A stretch of DNA of 64,000 bases from Symsagittifera roscoffensis. Lineage: Eukaryota; Xenacoelomorpha; Acoela; Convolutidae. The position numbers and the translations under genes were made by a program. This document shows, in pieces, positions 29,905 to 41,917 of this stretch (positions are counted from its first letter, which is position 1; every line of letters starts with the position of its first letter). The DNA lies in the NCBI RefSeq assembly GCF_963678635.1, contig NC_087068.1, positions 27,840,318 to 27,904,317 of the forward strand, read 5' to 3'. The notes under the pieces were generated by a model. That model saw nothing but the letters and a program-made list of their open reading frames with translations, was not told where the DNA came from and searched no databases.

Positions 29905-32080
29905 ATGATTTCAAAAAGTTAATTCAAAAATTTTTGCACATTTTGTTCATCATCAGGATTAAGATTTGTAAATTTTTTGCATATTGATCGAAGACCTGGA
30001 AAACGTAAAACAATTATATACAACTGTAATTATATAATAAATCATAGAATCTTTATTCACATTTTCCTGTTCATTTTTGAGTTGTTCATTTTTTTTCAGT
30101 GTTAGTTTTGTTTTATCGGAAGTATTTTCAATTCAGACATCTCACTTTTTTGACTTTATAGCAATTTTGAAACCAAAAGTACAACTTTGAAATTATTTCC
30201 GGCTGTGGAGTTAGCCTTCGTGATGATTTTGGGCCTTTGACTCAAATGTTTAGAGCCTCTATCCTCTAAATATGTAATTTGTAAGTGTTGGCTGTTTGGT
30301 CTATGATTTTGGACTTAAGGTAATCAGTTCTGCCTGCTCTTCTACCAATTTCTAGTAAAAATTGTTCTACAGGTAGGCCCTAGTTGCGAGATGTTCATCA
30401 ATCCCTGTAGCTAAGCTTAGCATTATCGGGCCGACAGGTATGGAGTTAACTCCTCTAAACATAAAATTAAACGCCACTTTGGATCTCATTTCCATTGCAA
30501 AGGAAGGTTTGACAGTTGAAAAGCTTGTGTTTGCTTTTCTTCCACTAAAAAAAACTATTTGTGACCTGGATATTTGCCGCAATTTTGCAGCCATTAAATG
30601 CAATAGACTGCCTCGAATTGCATTGTCAAAAGAGAATATGTTTTTCCACCATTTCGATGCCATAGTCCCTAAGTTATTCTTTCCCCCAACGATTTTGCTA
30701 AGAGTTTCAGACACTCCCCAGCGTGACCATGATTCCGGCTATTGATTTTATTTCCATTGTTTCAAATCTTTTCTCAATGTTTTGACAAACTTTTCTCAGG
30801 TTGAGATAGCTCTGAAGGTCCCATGGACCGTCTCTTCAGAAACACTTCGTTTGTATTGCGAAAATGTGCAGCCCCTAATAGTAAGATCTAAGCCGATATC
30901 AATGAATTTCCTGGTACCACCCATATTTGAAATGTTTTCGTCAGTCCGCGTATAAATTTACATCCAAAAAGGCCGACCTAACATTATCTTCCAGCCCTTT
31001 AAATTTAAACTGCAATCTTGAATGCAATTCATCAGCACCTTCGAGAACTACTCCAGAATTTCCAAATCAAAATGATTTTTTCTTGTCATGCAGTTCCAGA
31101 TGTTTCAGCGAATTTTTCGTATACGGTCTTCGAGATGTTACCACACCCTAAGTGGAACGATTTCAAGCAGGCTTCGCTTTCTTACCCCTTAGTTTGACAT
31201 ATTATCTTTTTCTGAGATCCAGAGGAGAATCCGTTGGTTGTTATCTTCATATGGCACTTTAATTTTGTTACATCCTTCTGTGATGCAGGTTCATATTCTT
31301 TTGGCCACAAATTAGTTGTCCATTTTTAAACCGTTATTTTTGTATTTACTACAAACCGTTACAATTAAAGGGTTCCTTGCTCATAGCCAAATTGAATAGT
31401 TATTCAATAGTTTTGCTAGATAAGTTTGTAGGGTTGTTTTGCCCAGAAAAACTTCTCATGGCTTTTTCAACAGACTCCGTGAGTGGAACATTAGTGAACA
31501 ATGACTTTACAGCAGGAGAAGCTATACTCTCATCAGAGTCCAATTGTGTTTTCTCCAAGATCTCCCTGGCCATTTGAATGATCTTTTATATCTTGCTTCT
31601 TCAATTTTATCGAGATGTTATGCAAGTTTTTTGTGTAGATGGTCAGACGAGCTACCAGGTTAAGAAAACGGAACGAAGTGGTACCTCGTGCTTGTGTACT
31701 TTTGCTAGTTCTTGCCGCCTAGCCAGCTGCGCCCCCGTGGATCTTTTCTTACTGTACAGAGCCTCGCTGATCGCGTCTTTTGTTTTCATGGAGAGCAATT
31801 TTTTGCTTAGGATTTTTTCAATTTTTATGACCCCACTGTCGATCAGTTTTTTCCGCTCACTATATTGTTACGACTGCGATAAATCAGTTAGTAGCTTCTC
31901 GTGTGTCTTCTTTTTCAATGCAAAAAACACCAAAGATTCTGGTCGCCAACCAACTTCGATCTTCCACAAAAGCATCTTTTTTTTCACAATTTTTAAATCT
32001 TGGCGGAGTCCATTAGCAACTCTGAGTGGTCAGACAGAATATTATATGAAATTTTCCAAAAATTCATTGGGAGAATGAAA
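29905..32080 (-). pseudogene. Decayed Penelope-like element: RT, PHD remnant, GIY-YIG region
   Basis: Stop- and frameshift-ridden minus-strand translation is collinear with the intact 878-aa protein. EALYSKKRSTGAQLARRQEL then AKVHKHEVPLR (about 31640-31790) matches QLYSKIRSTGGQPARLYGL then AKVHKDETPLR. VKSLFTNVPL (about 31485-31515) matches motif A, but the catalytic Asp is Ala (codon 31511-31513). LWPKEYE matches the end of motif B. EACLKSFHLGCGNISKTVYE (about 31120-31180) matches the PHD finger. LRQISRSQIVFF...SFAMEMRSKVAF (30367-30714) matches the pre-endonuclease linker. It is clearly dead. Together with the hammerhead-like downstream fold it shows the same architecture as the intact copy. 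Confidence 0.8.
29918..29963 (-). ncRNA. Degenerate hammerhead-like fold of the decayed Penelope-like copy
   Basis: On the minus strand CTGATGA is followed, at the same spacing as in the intact copy, by CAAAA instead of GAAA. A stem I partner follows (TTAATC with GAATTAA, one bulge). It is alignable to 19824-19871 over its length, but the essential G of GAAA is lost. Confidence 0.45.
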
Positions 32081-32766
32081 AATTGGGTGACGCGGGCAAC
32101 AAAACTAAGAAATCAGAAAAGGTTGAGTGACAAAACTCCTCTCTTTTAAAATTGCAATATCGAGACAATCGATTAGAAAGACTAGATGCAAAGCTGCGGC
32201 AAATATCCGGGGCACTTATAACATTTACTACAAGAAAACTAAAAAAATGCTTGACGTATTCACCATAATTTAAATTTCTTTTTATCAGTTTCGCGATTTT
32301 GCGCCCCATCAGCCGCCGTTCCGTGTTTACATACAGAGCCGGCGTTTTTCCTTCTAGGACCTTGGATTCAATTATCGTTACATCCCCTGAGAATTGCCTA
32401 TCAGCAGCTACTCGAACAAGCGTCGAACCGTCTGGTCTTTTCTGATCGGTAAACACAGAGGCTTTAAAACAGAAGGATTGTGGGCTTGGTTTTGAGCTCC
32501 ATAAGGGCATTCAAAATTGAATGCCTAAAGAAATTTTCACAAAAATACATCGTACCATCGATCTTCGGGTACTTCTTATTACCGCAAACGCGAAAATGTT
32601 TTTCACAAACTTTGAATCTCAGCAGGTTCCAATAGCTTTTCTTATCTTCTGCTTTGTAACTTTTAGTTTTCTCCATTGAACGGAACAAAAGTGAACCATT
32701 GCGATTTGAAAACTCCAGGTAAGCACTGAACCAGTTAACATCAACCGTTCCTAGCTTCAGAATCAT
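32064..32766 (-). pseudogene. Possible FLYWCH-like fragment plus unrecognised open frame
   Basis: Two overlapping minus-strand open stretches lie in different frames. The first (32464-32766) has SNRNGSLLFRSMEKTKSY, KKSYW and two spaced Cys, then DGT and a late His, loosely following the FLYWCH zinc-finger pattern (YW, C, C, H), with the first Cys missing. The second (32064-32510) has RPDGSTLVRVAADRQFSGDV and VLEGKTPALYVN and is not recognised. They sit between two Penelope-like fragments and may be part of an insertion there. Confidence 0.25.
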
Positions 32767-34734
32767 TTGAGATATTTCTTTGCCAAAAACTCCGTTGCAT
32801 ACTCGTGCTCAAAAATAAAATTTGGTTTGGTAAAAAGCGAGCGGAAAAACCTCTCAAGCGTAACGTGCTTGCAAAAATTGGTTATCAGTCTTTTTACATT
32901 TGCTATCTTATATCAGGAGTTTCTCAAAACTCGGTCATTGTGTTCCAAAAGCTCTTTTCACAAAAATTAAGGAGTTTTGTGCAAAAACAATAGAATTGTT
33001 AGCATGCTGAAGCATTTTTTCAGGAGTTTAAGCCAGCTTGTAAATAACTTCCGAAGTTTTTTCCATTTCAGCTATTTTTGAATAGGCAGTTCTTTGCGAC
33101 AAGATTCACCTATTGGTGAGCCTATAATTACTGATTTCAAATTTGTGTTTGGATTTGTTTTTTTGGGCATACTTTTTGAAGGTGACGTATGATTGTATTG
33201 AACTGCGTAATGATGATCGCAGTACTACTCGACAGACCTGTCTGTTAAATCCCTCAAAACTCGCTCGACAAACAAGCACAAACATCGAACATAACATATG
33301 CTTTCATCAGTTTATCAGCACAATTAGGCTAAAAGAGCTTCCTACATGTTCGTACGTGTGACTTGTTGTTTTAGGTTGAAACTCACACCTGTTGCGTCAT
33401 CAGTTTTTGTTAAATCAATGTGATAAAAATGATGTGGAAAAATACAGACAGTTAAAATCTCTTGATTGATTGAATGACCCTCAACAGTTTGTTTTTCGAA
33501 AATCAACGTGATACGTAAAAATTTTGTATAAACTTTTTTTTGAAGTTCTAAGACCATTTTATCCTTTTTATAGTTAATTTTTTCGAGTTGATATATTTTT
33601 GAAATGACTTGCTTTTTTTTTGAAAACCAAACTCATATTGAAATTTGAGTGTTAACTGCCTTCATTTGAATTGCGTATGTTGTTTGTAAGCTTATTCTTC
33701 CTAATGGACAGCGATTGCAGTGATAAGAGCTTCATCGCGAAACTAGACTGGATTTTTGTAGTCTGTAGAGTAGTGCTTGCAGCCTTTTCCAACTGCCGTA
33801 TGTGAATGTCAACAGGTGGGTCAATTTTTTTTTCTTCAGTCCTTGTGCCTCAAATCGATCAATTGGTTCAACAAAGCTATAACATTAAATTTATAAAAAT
33901 ACAATAATGGCTCTCAGATCAGAAAATGGCAATTGAGAAGAGTGAGTTTTCAAATTTCAGTGGTGTACACAAATTGTGAGCTGGACATGTTGTGTTGTTT
34001 GTCAGCCAGCAATAGAATCTGGTGTCCCGGATTTCAAAACAGGGTCAAAAATAGTTCCTTAATCGGCTTGTCATTTATTGCCTCGTGTTTGGGTTCGAAG
34101 CAATGACTTCAGTGTTTGGGTTCAATGTCTGCCAATCAAATTTTACGAAATTGAATTTTCCTCTTTCCCTGCCTATTGATCACCATTGCTTGGCAGTAAA
34201 TTCCGATATGTACGACCCCACAAGAGCCCTGTGCGCCTTACTTGCTTTAAAGTTTTTTTTCGTTTTGCTAGGACGGCATATTTTGAATTTTAGAAGTGTG
34301 CCGAATCAGTTGTTCATGGTTATTTCATTTCACTGTCCTCTGTCATAGCCACATGGAAACTCGGAGACATTTCATTGTTTCTCTCGCGAACCTCACTTTA
34401 AATTTCATCAAATAGAACAACCGTGTCCAAAGAAGTAGTATCATTGCCAGACTATAATTCCGAACTCTCGACAGTTTCCCTGACAGCTTCGCTTTTTGCG
34501 AACGCTTTGCGCCCTCATTTTTAATTAAACAGTTTGCCAGTGTATTAATTGCACTATTGCGAGAAAATTTTGGGAGAGAGAAAGAGAAAAATTCATCGTT
34601 CAGCAAAATTGAGTCGTTCAGGTTCTCTTGCTTTCTAAATTATCCGGACAAAAGCAGTTGTCTTTTTCATAAACGTATTATCTTTTGACGCAGAAATTAG
34701 TGCACAAATCAGAAAAATTTTAATTTTGAGCTAT

Positions 34735-35300
34735 TATCGAGTTTTCATAATTTGCATATCTCAATTCGTTTGACATGCTCTTCTTGTGTATGGTTCTGCC
34801 GCAGCATCAATATTTTTTACAAGATGTTTTCTTCTTCATCAGTTGTGACAAAACCTCCACATCTGCTAGAAAATGGAATCAGTTTAATTTTTCTCTGATT
34901 GGATGTTTTCTCGGATTTGAAATATTTTTTCTTGGCTCAAACTTGTCGGAACAATTTTTCAAATCATATAATACCTTTTTCTTTTTAGGTATATTTCCTA
35001 TGAGTGTGTCTTATTTTCTAGTTAGTTTTTCAAGCTTAGGTGACAAGCCATGAAGCGTGGCTGAAGTGTTTGCTTCTGCTTTGTGCACAACATAGCGTAA
35101 GAGCGATGACCATAATCTGTCGTCAATTGTTGCTGTAACCATATCTCTTAACAGGATCAAATCTTCCACTGTCTTACCAAAGTCGTCATCTTTATTAACC
35201 ATCTCTGTTTCAAAGAACTTCAGTTCAAAAAATATGCATCGCTTGTTCATTCTCAGTCGGCCTAAATATATTGTCATGGGTATAATAGGTCTAGGTATGT
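34735..35300 (-). pseudogene. Decayed Penelope-like element, N-terminal part
   Basis: Minus-strand translation matches the N-terminal third of the intact element. TIDDRLWSSLLRYVVHKAEA...SPKLEKLTRK matches EIDKQWWASIFRFVRRQVEA...HRKKLEKLSERQ. HPIREKLN...FHFLADVE then IDAAAEPY matches HPIRDKFNETHFLADID then IEAAAKAY. It carries stops and frame changes. It may be the front of the 29.9-32.1 kb copy, split by a roughly 2.6-kb insertion, or a separate copy; the two pieces seem to overlap by a few residues. Confidence 0.75.
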
Positions 35301-38200
35301 TTTTTATTCAGTTATTAACGTTTTAGGTGTTTTAGATCCCGGCCGTTCTTGGAACTTCACGACAAGAATCGCGTTTAATTTTAATTAAAAATTGTAATTA
35401 TAATGAAACAATTTTTCTAAAAGTTTTTGTTGCGGATCCCGTTTCAGGTTTATTCCTATCATGTTTATGTGATTATCTTCGTTTTCTTGAGATGATTGGT
35501 CTAAGTGGTTAACTTTCGTCGAAGCATTATAACTTTCATGTATTTTTGCGCTGCTCGATTTATGTTAGTGAACGGACAATAAAATATTTTTCGAGCACGA
35601 CGCGTTTTCTTAATATCTGTCATCTTATTTTTGTCCAAATCATTTCAATATACTTCCTTTCAAAACACAAAATAACATGAGAAATCAACATAAAAAGGGC
35701 CAAATAAGCCAACTTCGTTTTTCGAAACTAAAAATTCAAAGCCAAGTACCCGAGAGCCAACAAATTCAATGCAGGTGAACCCATATTTGAGCCATTTTTG
35801 AGAAAACTGGGATCAGATAGATTGTTTTTCTTTCAAGATTAAAAGTAGGTAAGTCGCGTAATTGAATGTAGGATGGTATGGGTAGAAACCTCAGCTGAAA
35901 GACAGTATCTTGGTAATTTTTGCTACCAATATGCAACCGACTTTCTTCTTTTGATTAATCTCGAGAGCTGCAGGGAGGAAAAACGCAGGTATTGGCCAAA
36001 AAAGCTTTTGTACTTATCAGCAAGATCAAAGTTTATTCACCGGTTTTGGTGTTGTTAGGTGCACCAGAAGAATTTCATTTCTCCTTATAAATTTTTTCTA
36101 GCGCGTTTTTGCCAATAAACTATTCGTAGGAAAGCCAGTTGAGTTTTGCCATAGTCATCGTTCCATACAAAAATTGTAAGAAAAAAAGAGGTAGCCATAA
36201 GTTTATATTTAAAAAAAAACTGAAAATATTATCGAATTTGTGCCGAGCACAACCATTCAATCGCTATTGAGAAACTCGAGGAAAACGCAAGTAATTACAA
36301 TCGAGACCTTACTCAGAAGTTTTTAGGACTTTGTACTTTCAATTTACATTCATCCTAAAACCTAATGCACGGAAAATTTGTTTTGACTTTTGAAGTTTGT
36401 TTTTTGACTTTTCAAATTTCATTGTAAGAGTGCTGACAACTTTCTGACTCTAATCAAAATCAAAAATAATTGAATTTTTCTATGATCTAGTCTCTTTAAT
36501 CTAAATTGAACTATTTGTCTGTGGCTGAATCGTCTGTAATTGAAGTTGACTGAATTGTCTATGGTTGAATTGTCTCTGCACCCCTAAGAACAGTGAAAGG
36601 AGAAGCGGGAGAGCTTACAATTGCTTCATTGTATATTCAATCAAAATTTTAATCGACCCGTAAAAATTGAAACAATGAAGAAAAACTAGCTTTTCTTGCC
36701 ACAAGTTTTCATGTTATTCAATAAGATGCTGAAGAAAACGATTCTGTAAGTTGCCGTCATTCAAGTGTAATTTACCTCGAAGCAAAAAGCATGCAAAAAG
36801 TTTTTGTTGTAACTTTGACAATATGTATTCCGGCCAGACTTCCCAGTACACCGCCACCAGGATGGAGGAAAGTCATAGAATAGTGTAACACTTAGAAACA
36901 TCTGAGGAAATGTATTAGAGACAGAAAAAAAGCCGATTTGATATGGGAGATAATAGATTCAACGATTATACAATAACATAAGTAACAAAAGAAGTCCTAC
37001 TAATATCAGAAAGGAATCTCAGATTAACAGGCACAATGAAATTAGAAGCTGGGAGCATATGCTGAAATTTTGAAATTTCAGAATTGAAAGATTTCATTTC
37101 AAAGTGAATTGCAAAATGGAAAGAGCAAAAAAAATCAAAAGTTCAGGTCTGAACTGAGAAGGAAATTAGTTGTTAAGCGATAGTTTCTGTTATGTAATAA
37201 ATTATGATACAAATTTTTTTAATGCCACATTTTATACCTTTTTCAGAAAATCTCGTTCTAAAATGCTTAAAGTTTTGCAATTATTTTTTTTTCATTAACT
37301 TGTTATATCAGTTCTGATCGCACTGGAAATTTGGTTTGAACTGGACTAAAATTATTTTAGGGCACTTTTGTGAGCGTGGGTTAATTGTCTCAGTATTTAT
37401 ATTCCGCTTTTCCAGTAAATTGATTTTGCATTTGTCCAGTAAGTTGTCTCAAGATCTAGTTGTAAAATAGAGGACTTCACAGGCAGCAGGCTACCAAAAT
37501 TAGCGCTATTAGACAGTTGTTTTTAAGAACATTCTTTTTTTTCAGTGGCACAGATCCTTCGAAGTTTCAATTTGTTCAATCAGTTGATTTTTCTGATCCA
37601 GTCAAACGTGATTCCCTCAAAATCTTTAATTTGTTTTGACTTTTTCACAGGTTGTACATGAGATAAGCCTCGGCAATTTTACCCAATAATTTCGGCATTT
37701 TTACCTAATTTGAAGCTCTGGTATCATATTGAATCTATTTTGTTAGTTCTTCCATTCCAAAAAAAATTTTGTATCAAGAATAACGAATCCCACTCTCTGA
37801 TAGTTTTTCGACGTATTTTGATTATTACAAGGGAAAAATAGGTCCATCTTCTTCCCAATTTAAACGGCTGGACTGGTTGATAAAATAAATTGAAATCAAA
37901 CTTCAGCAGAGATGAAAGCTTTTTTCCCCGACCGTTAAAAATGAGGAGTAACTATGTCTTCGAGTGTGTTTTAGTTTTCTTCTACGCAAAATAAGGCAAA
38001 CACAAATAACCTTTTGAATAGGTCGAGAGATATATCATACTGAAGCCCTTTCTTTCAGTTGTGACTCGGACGACATATAAAAAATGATCTTTTTTTTTAT
38101 TTTTGATCATTACGAGGTCAAACTGTGCACTGGATAGGCGAACAATTTTGTGTCTGTATGGATTCCATAGACAAACCTTTAAACATATTCCAAAATGTAA
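35300..38200. other. Gene-poor AT-rich DNA
   Basis: No exon, RNA gene or named element is supported. There are only short frames without splice context. Nothing further seen. Confidence 0.4.
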
Positions 38201-38214
38201 GAGGTTTCCACGTA

Positions 38215-38420
38215 CATAATTTCCGCGGATTCTGCGTACCAATACTTGTATCGTAAACGTTGTCGGCACTTTTGTTGTGCCGCGGATTCCGCAACTGTAA
38301 GTGAATCCCACAAAATGTAAGTGGAATCCGCAAAAGTAAGTGGAATCCGCAAAATTTGTAAGCGGAATCCGTAAATGTAAGCGGATTCCTCAAACTGTAA
38401 CCGGATTCAGAATTTTGTTT
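38215..38420 (+). repeat. Cluster of GCGGAATCCGC-type near-palindromes
   Basis: At least seven variants of (G)CGGAATCCGC or its other-strand form (G)CGGATTCCGC occur in about 200 bp. Several are spaced about 17-20 bp in the form TAAGTGGAATCCGCAAAA. The same motif recurs at 38505, 39157, 39283, 39326, 40009, 40050 and 40171. Confidence 0.6.
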
Positions 38421-38429
38421 ATTACTGAA

Positions 38430-38515
38430 CTTGCATTAAGAGCTGGAGCTCGAATTCTTACCTATAGCAATGCGGAATTTAAAGGCAGGGACCTAACCAT
38501 TGTCAGCGGAATCCA
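38430..38515 (-). repeat. tRNA-like SINE head, degenerate
   Basis: The minus strand has CAATGGTTAGGTCCCTGCC (A-box-like) and, about 30 nt later, GAATTCGAGCTCC (B-box-like). No acceptor stem. It is embedded among the CGGAATCCG motifs. Confidence 0.35.
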
Positions 38516-38585
38516 CGAACAAATCTCAAAACATTTGTTAATTAAATCGGTGAATGTCACCTTTTAGTATTTTGGAAACACAACA

Positions 38586-38945
38586 CTGAATAAATTCAAT
38601 TTTTGGAGTCATTGAGTTGAGAGTGTATGGAAATACAACAGACAGTACATCGCCAAACTAGGTCAGTATTCGGGATTGCGTCAGTCCCAAATACTGATTT
38701 TGGAACCATAACGCCGAATAGCTCAAAATCTGTAGTCATTGGTTTGAGAGCGTATGGAAACACAACACAGAGCATATAGCCGAATACTGATTTTGGAAGC
38801 CTAACGCCGAATAAATTCAAAGTTTTTAGTCATTGGCTTGAGAGCATCTGAAAACACAAGGCACGGCTTATCCTCGAATTAGGTCAGTATTTGGGATTGC
38901 ATAAACCCTAAATACTGGTCGGTACTTGGGACTCCATTAATCCCA
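38586..38945 (+). repeat. Imperfect tandem repeat, 3 copies of about 95-125 bp
   Basis: Blocks starting (G)CCGAATAnnTTCAA and continuing GTCATTGGnTTGAGAGCGTATGGAAACACAA occur near 38586, 38711 and 38806. Two are followed by AGGTCAGTATTnGGGATTGC. No coding potential. Confidence 0.6.
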
Positions 38946-39230
38946 AAACCGGATGATCTAGTCGGTCCCGACTCTAATGAGTTGAGATCGAAGTTGACAG
39001 GATTTGCGATCGAAGTTGGGTTGACCGGAAATGAGATGTTTGATGTTTCAACTGATAGTTGATCAATGTAGTAATCAAAATTATTTTTTTTCTGGTGACC
39101 AAAAGTTAAAAGATATAATTTTAAACGCTATATACATATACATTTTTCATATGTAAACGGAATCCGCAAACAAAATGCGGATTTCACTTACAATTTGCGC
39201 ATTACAATTACAACTTGCGGATTTCGCTTA

Positions 39231-39952
39231 CAGTTGAGGAATCGCAGCAGCTCAATTTAACTATACAAATGTCTTTTTATTTGTTTGCGGATTCCACAAG
39301 TTGTTTTGAATTCCACAATTTCGGTCGCGGATTCCGCATAATCGCCTGTTTTTGGAGCACTTTTGAGCAGCAATTTTGAGCAATGTTTTAGATATTTGTT
39401 TGTGGAATCCAAAACAGCGAAGAAGATCAAAGAAAAGTAGCAAAGTGCGGATTCAGCGACAAATCTGATTTTGGCTTATTGCGAGTCCTCTTACAATGCA
39501 CAGAATGCACAGTTTGGCCTCGTAATGATCTAATTTCAAGCTAATAATATGAGCGTGCAGGCTTACAATAGCTTTTTAATGCTTAATATTAGCGTGAAAA
39601 ATAAGTTTTGTTTGAGTAAAAACAGTTTCCGGAGTTTTTTTAGCGCCAATTTGGTAATCAAATACTTCCTAATTCAGAAGCTTTTCGCAAAAACGCTTAT
39701 TGATTTTTCGAATTTTTTTAATGATCTTTATTCTAGTCATTTTTCAACAAAATCTGTTTTCCAATTGGCATAGGTTGCTATGACTGTCGAAATTGCCTGA
39801 GTTCTATTTTTTTACGCAGATCTTTTTAGCACACCACGCAGAAAAAAACGACAGTTTTGAAAAAAAATTTGAAAATTTTTTTGTAAGACTTGCACAGTAA
39901 CCGGCCATCCTTGTTTGACTTTTTGTAATTATTTATTTCACAAAAACAAATA
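39231..39952 (+). repeat. Direct tandem duplication, copy 1 (722 bp)
   Basis: Head-to-tail with a nearly identical 728-bp copy starting at 39953. It contains GCGGATTCCGC-type motifs and an open stretch (39549-39773) conserved in the next copy with one residue change. That conservation follows from overall identity and does not imply a gene. Confidence 0.85.
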
Positions 39953-40680
39953 CAGTTGAGGAATCGCAACAGCTCAATTCAACTATACAAATGTCTTTTT
40001 ATTTGTTTGTGGATTCCACAAGTTGTTTTGGGTTCCACAATTTCGTCGGTCGCGGATTCCGCATAATCGCCTGTTTTTGGAGCAACTTTGAGCGGCAATT
40101 TTGAGCAATGTTTTAAATATTTGTTTGTGGAATCCAAAGCAGCGAAGAAGATCAAACAAAAGTAAAAAAGTGCGGAATCCGCGACAAATCTGACTTTGGC
40201 CTATTGCGGAGTCCTCTTACAATGCACAGAATGCACAGTTTGGCCTCGTAATAATCTAATTTCAAGCTAATAATATGAGCGTGCAGGCTTACAATAGCTT
40301 TTTAATGCTTAATATTAGCGTGAAAAATAAGTTTTGTTTGAGTAAAAACAGTTTCCGGAGTTTTTTTAGCGCCAATTTGGTAATCAAATACTTCCTAATT
40401 CAGAAGCTTTTCGCAAAAACGCTTATTGATTTTTCGAATTTTTTTAATGATCTTTTTTCTAGTCATTTTTCTACAAAATCTGTTTTCCAATTGGCATAGG
40501 TTGCTATGACTGTCGAAATTGTCTGAGTTCTACTTTTTGACTCAGATCTTTTTAGCACACCACGCAGAAAAAACCGACAGTTTTGAAAAATCTTTTTTTT
40601 TGTAATTTTTGTAAGACTTGCACAGTAACCGGCCATCCTTGTTTGACTTTTTGTACTTATTTATTTCACAAAAACAAATA
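39953..40680 (+). repeat. Direct tandem duplication, copy 2 (728 bp)
   Basis: Second unit of the head-to-tail pair. It differs from copy 1 by scattered substitutions and a few short indels. Both units end in CACAAAAACAAATA. Confidence 0.85.
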
Positions 40681-40811
40681 GTTTGCTATGTTTACTATAT
40701 CATTTATACAACTCACGCTGTTCGATGATGAATAGTATTGAAAAATAAGGATAGTACTCATTACTATAAGAAAAAACTAACGAAATTTTGTTGCGACTCA
40801 ATTTTTGTTTT

Positions 40812-41151
40812 TCAGCTCTTCCATACAGCTGGCAAGGTACTTCTCCGCTGAGATCGTGATACTTGTTTTTTGGCTGTTCGCATCGACAAGTTTGATTTCA
40901 AGTCTACATACGAGTAAACGAGACTACTCGAACTGTCAGCCAGGAAAAAGGTCGACGCGTAAGTCTCGGCCGATCTGTTCGCTTTTGGGTCGTATGATAT
41001 AGATCGTTGTGAGCTTCGGTCTTGGAAGGCGACGTTAGTTGAGTCGGAGTGTAATCTGCGACTGGCTGACCTTTCGGTGGCGCTGGTTCCTTCGAAGAAC
41101 ATTTCTTCTTCTTCTTTGGCTGTGGCCAAAGGTTTGCCAGAAGTAGATGAG
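40812..41151 (-). CDS. Terminal exon of an unrecognised gene (Ser-rich tail)
   Basis: Acceptor GTTGTTTTAG, then 113 codons including the stop. Ser/Thr/Arg-rich (for example RSASRRLHSDSTNVAFQDRS), ending QRRSTLPAVWKS. It enters in the phase left by the exon at 41724-41917. No domain is recognised. Codon use and the clean splice acceptor argue that it is real. Confidence 0.55.
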
Positions 41152-41723
41152 CTAAAACAACATAACAACATGGATTTGAGGTTTGCTAGATCATTAAAAT
41201 TTATACAAAAATATCTTTAGATAGTTTTCAAAAGTTTTTATAATTCAAAATAGTTTATAAAAAATCTGTTTGAAAAAATCGTTAAAGTTCGTTGACCAAA
41301 ACTTAAAAAAAATTTTTTGAAGCAATTGTGCTTGCAAACACAAAATCAGGTATTTTATGATCCCTATTTTGAACAAGGTCTTTAATATTAGATTTGATCC
41401 ACTCAAAAGACTAGGTGTCGATCAATTGAAAAACGTTTCGAAAAATATTGCAGTTCAACATTTTTCATTGTTTGAAATTTCTTTGCCAATTCATTGGGTT
41501 TTACTTTTTATAATAAGCATTAGAATGAACAATGGGAATGACTAAAGTGGTGAAGAAGCTGCGGTCTACGCCTCTAAATTGCAGGCGATTAACAATTTCT
41601 GTGCCAGAAAGATTTGACTATAATATTTAACCAAGGTATACATCAGCGTAGAGATATGAAGAAAAAATTGGCCTTTTCTCTCGGGGTTGAAATTGTCTAA
41701 CAATCAAAAAGTAGAGAGAAGAC

Positions 41724-41917
41724 CTTTGCTTGTTGGTCTTTCGCAGGTGGGATCTAAACATGGGTCTTCTTCCAGTCTTGGCCACCGGTGGTGCCAGAGC
41801 TCTCTCCAAACACCTCTGATTTCTCTCCTCAGTAGCCTTTCTCAAGTTTTCTCTGGAATCCCGTCCTAACTCCAGCATACGGGCACGCTCTTTCTCGGCC
41901 ACCATTTTGGCCAGCTC
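41724..41917 (-). CDS. Penultimate exon of an unrecognised coiled-coil-like gene
   Basis: Acceptor ATGTTTTTAG. Encodes a highly charged helix, ELAKMVAEKERARMLELGRD, then NLRKATEERNQRCLERALAP and PVAKTGRRPMFRSHLRK. The GTCTTC donor is weak, but the phase (two bases over) fits the next exon exactly. The conserved-looking APPVAKTGRRPMFR turn after a long helix suggests a cytoskeletal or ciliary coiled-coil protein, but I cannot name it. Upstream exons were not found, so the 5' end of the gene is missing. Confidence 0.55.

Noticed and set aside
39549-39773. Small gene, because its frame is conserved in the copy at 40275-40499
   Set aside because: The conservation follows from the whole 0.72-kb unit being duplicated. 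Non-coding parts are equally conserved.
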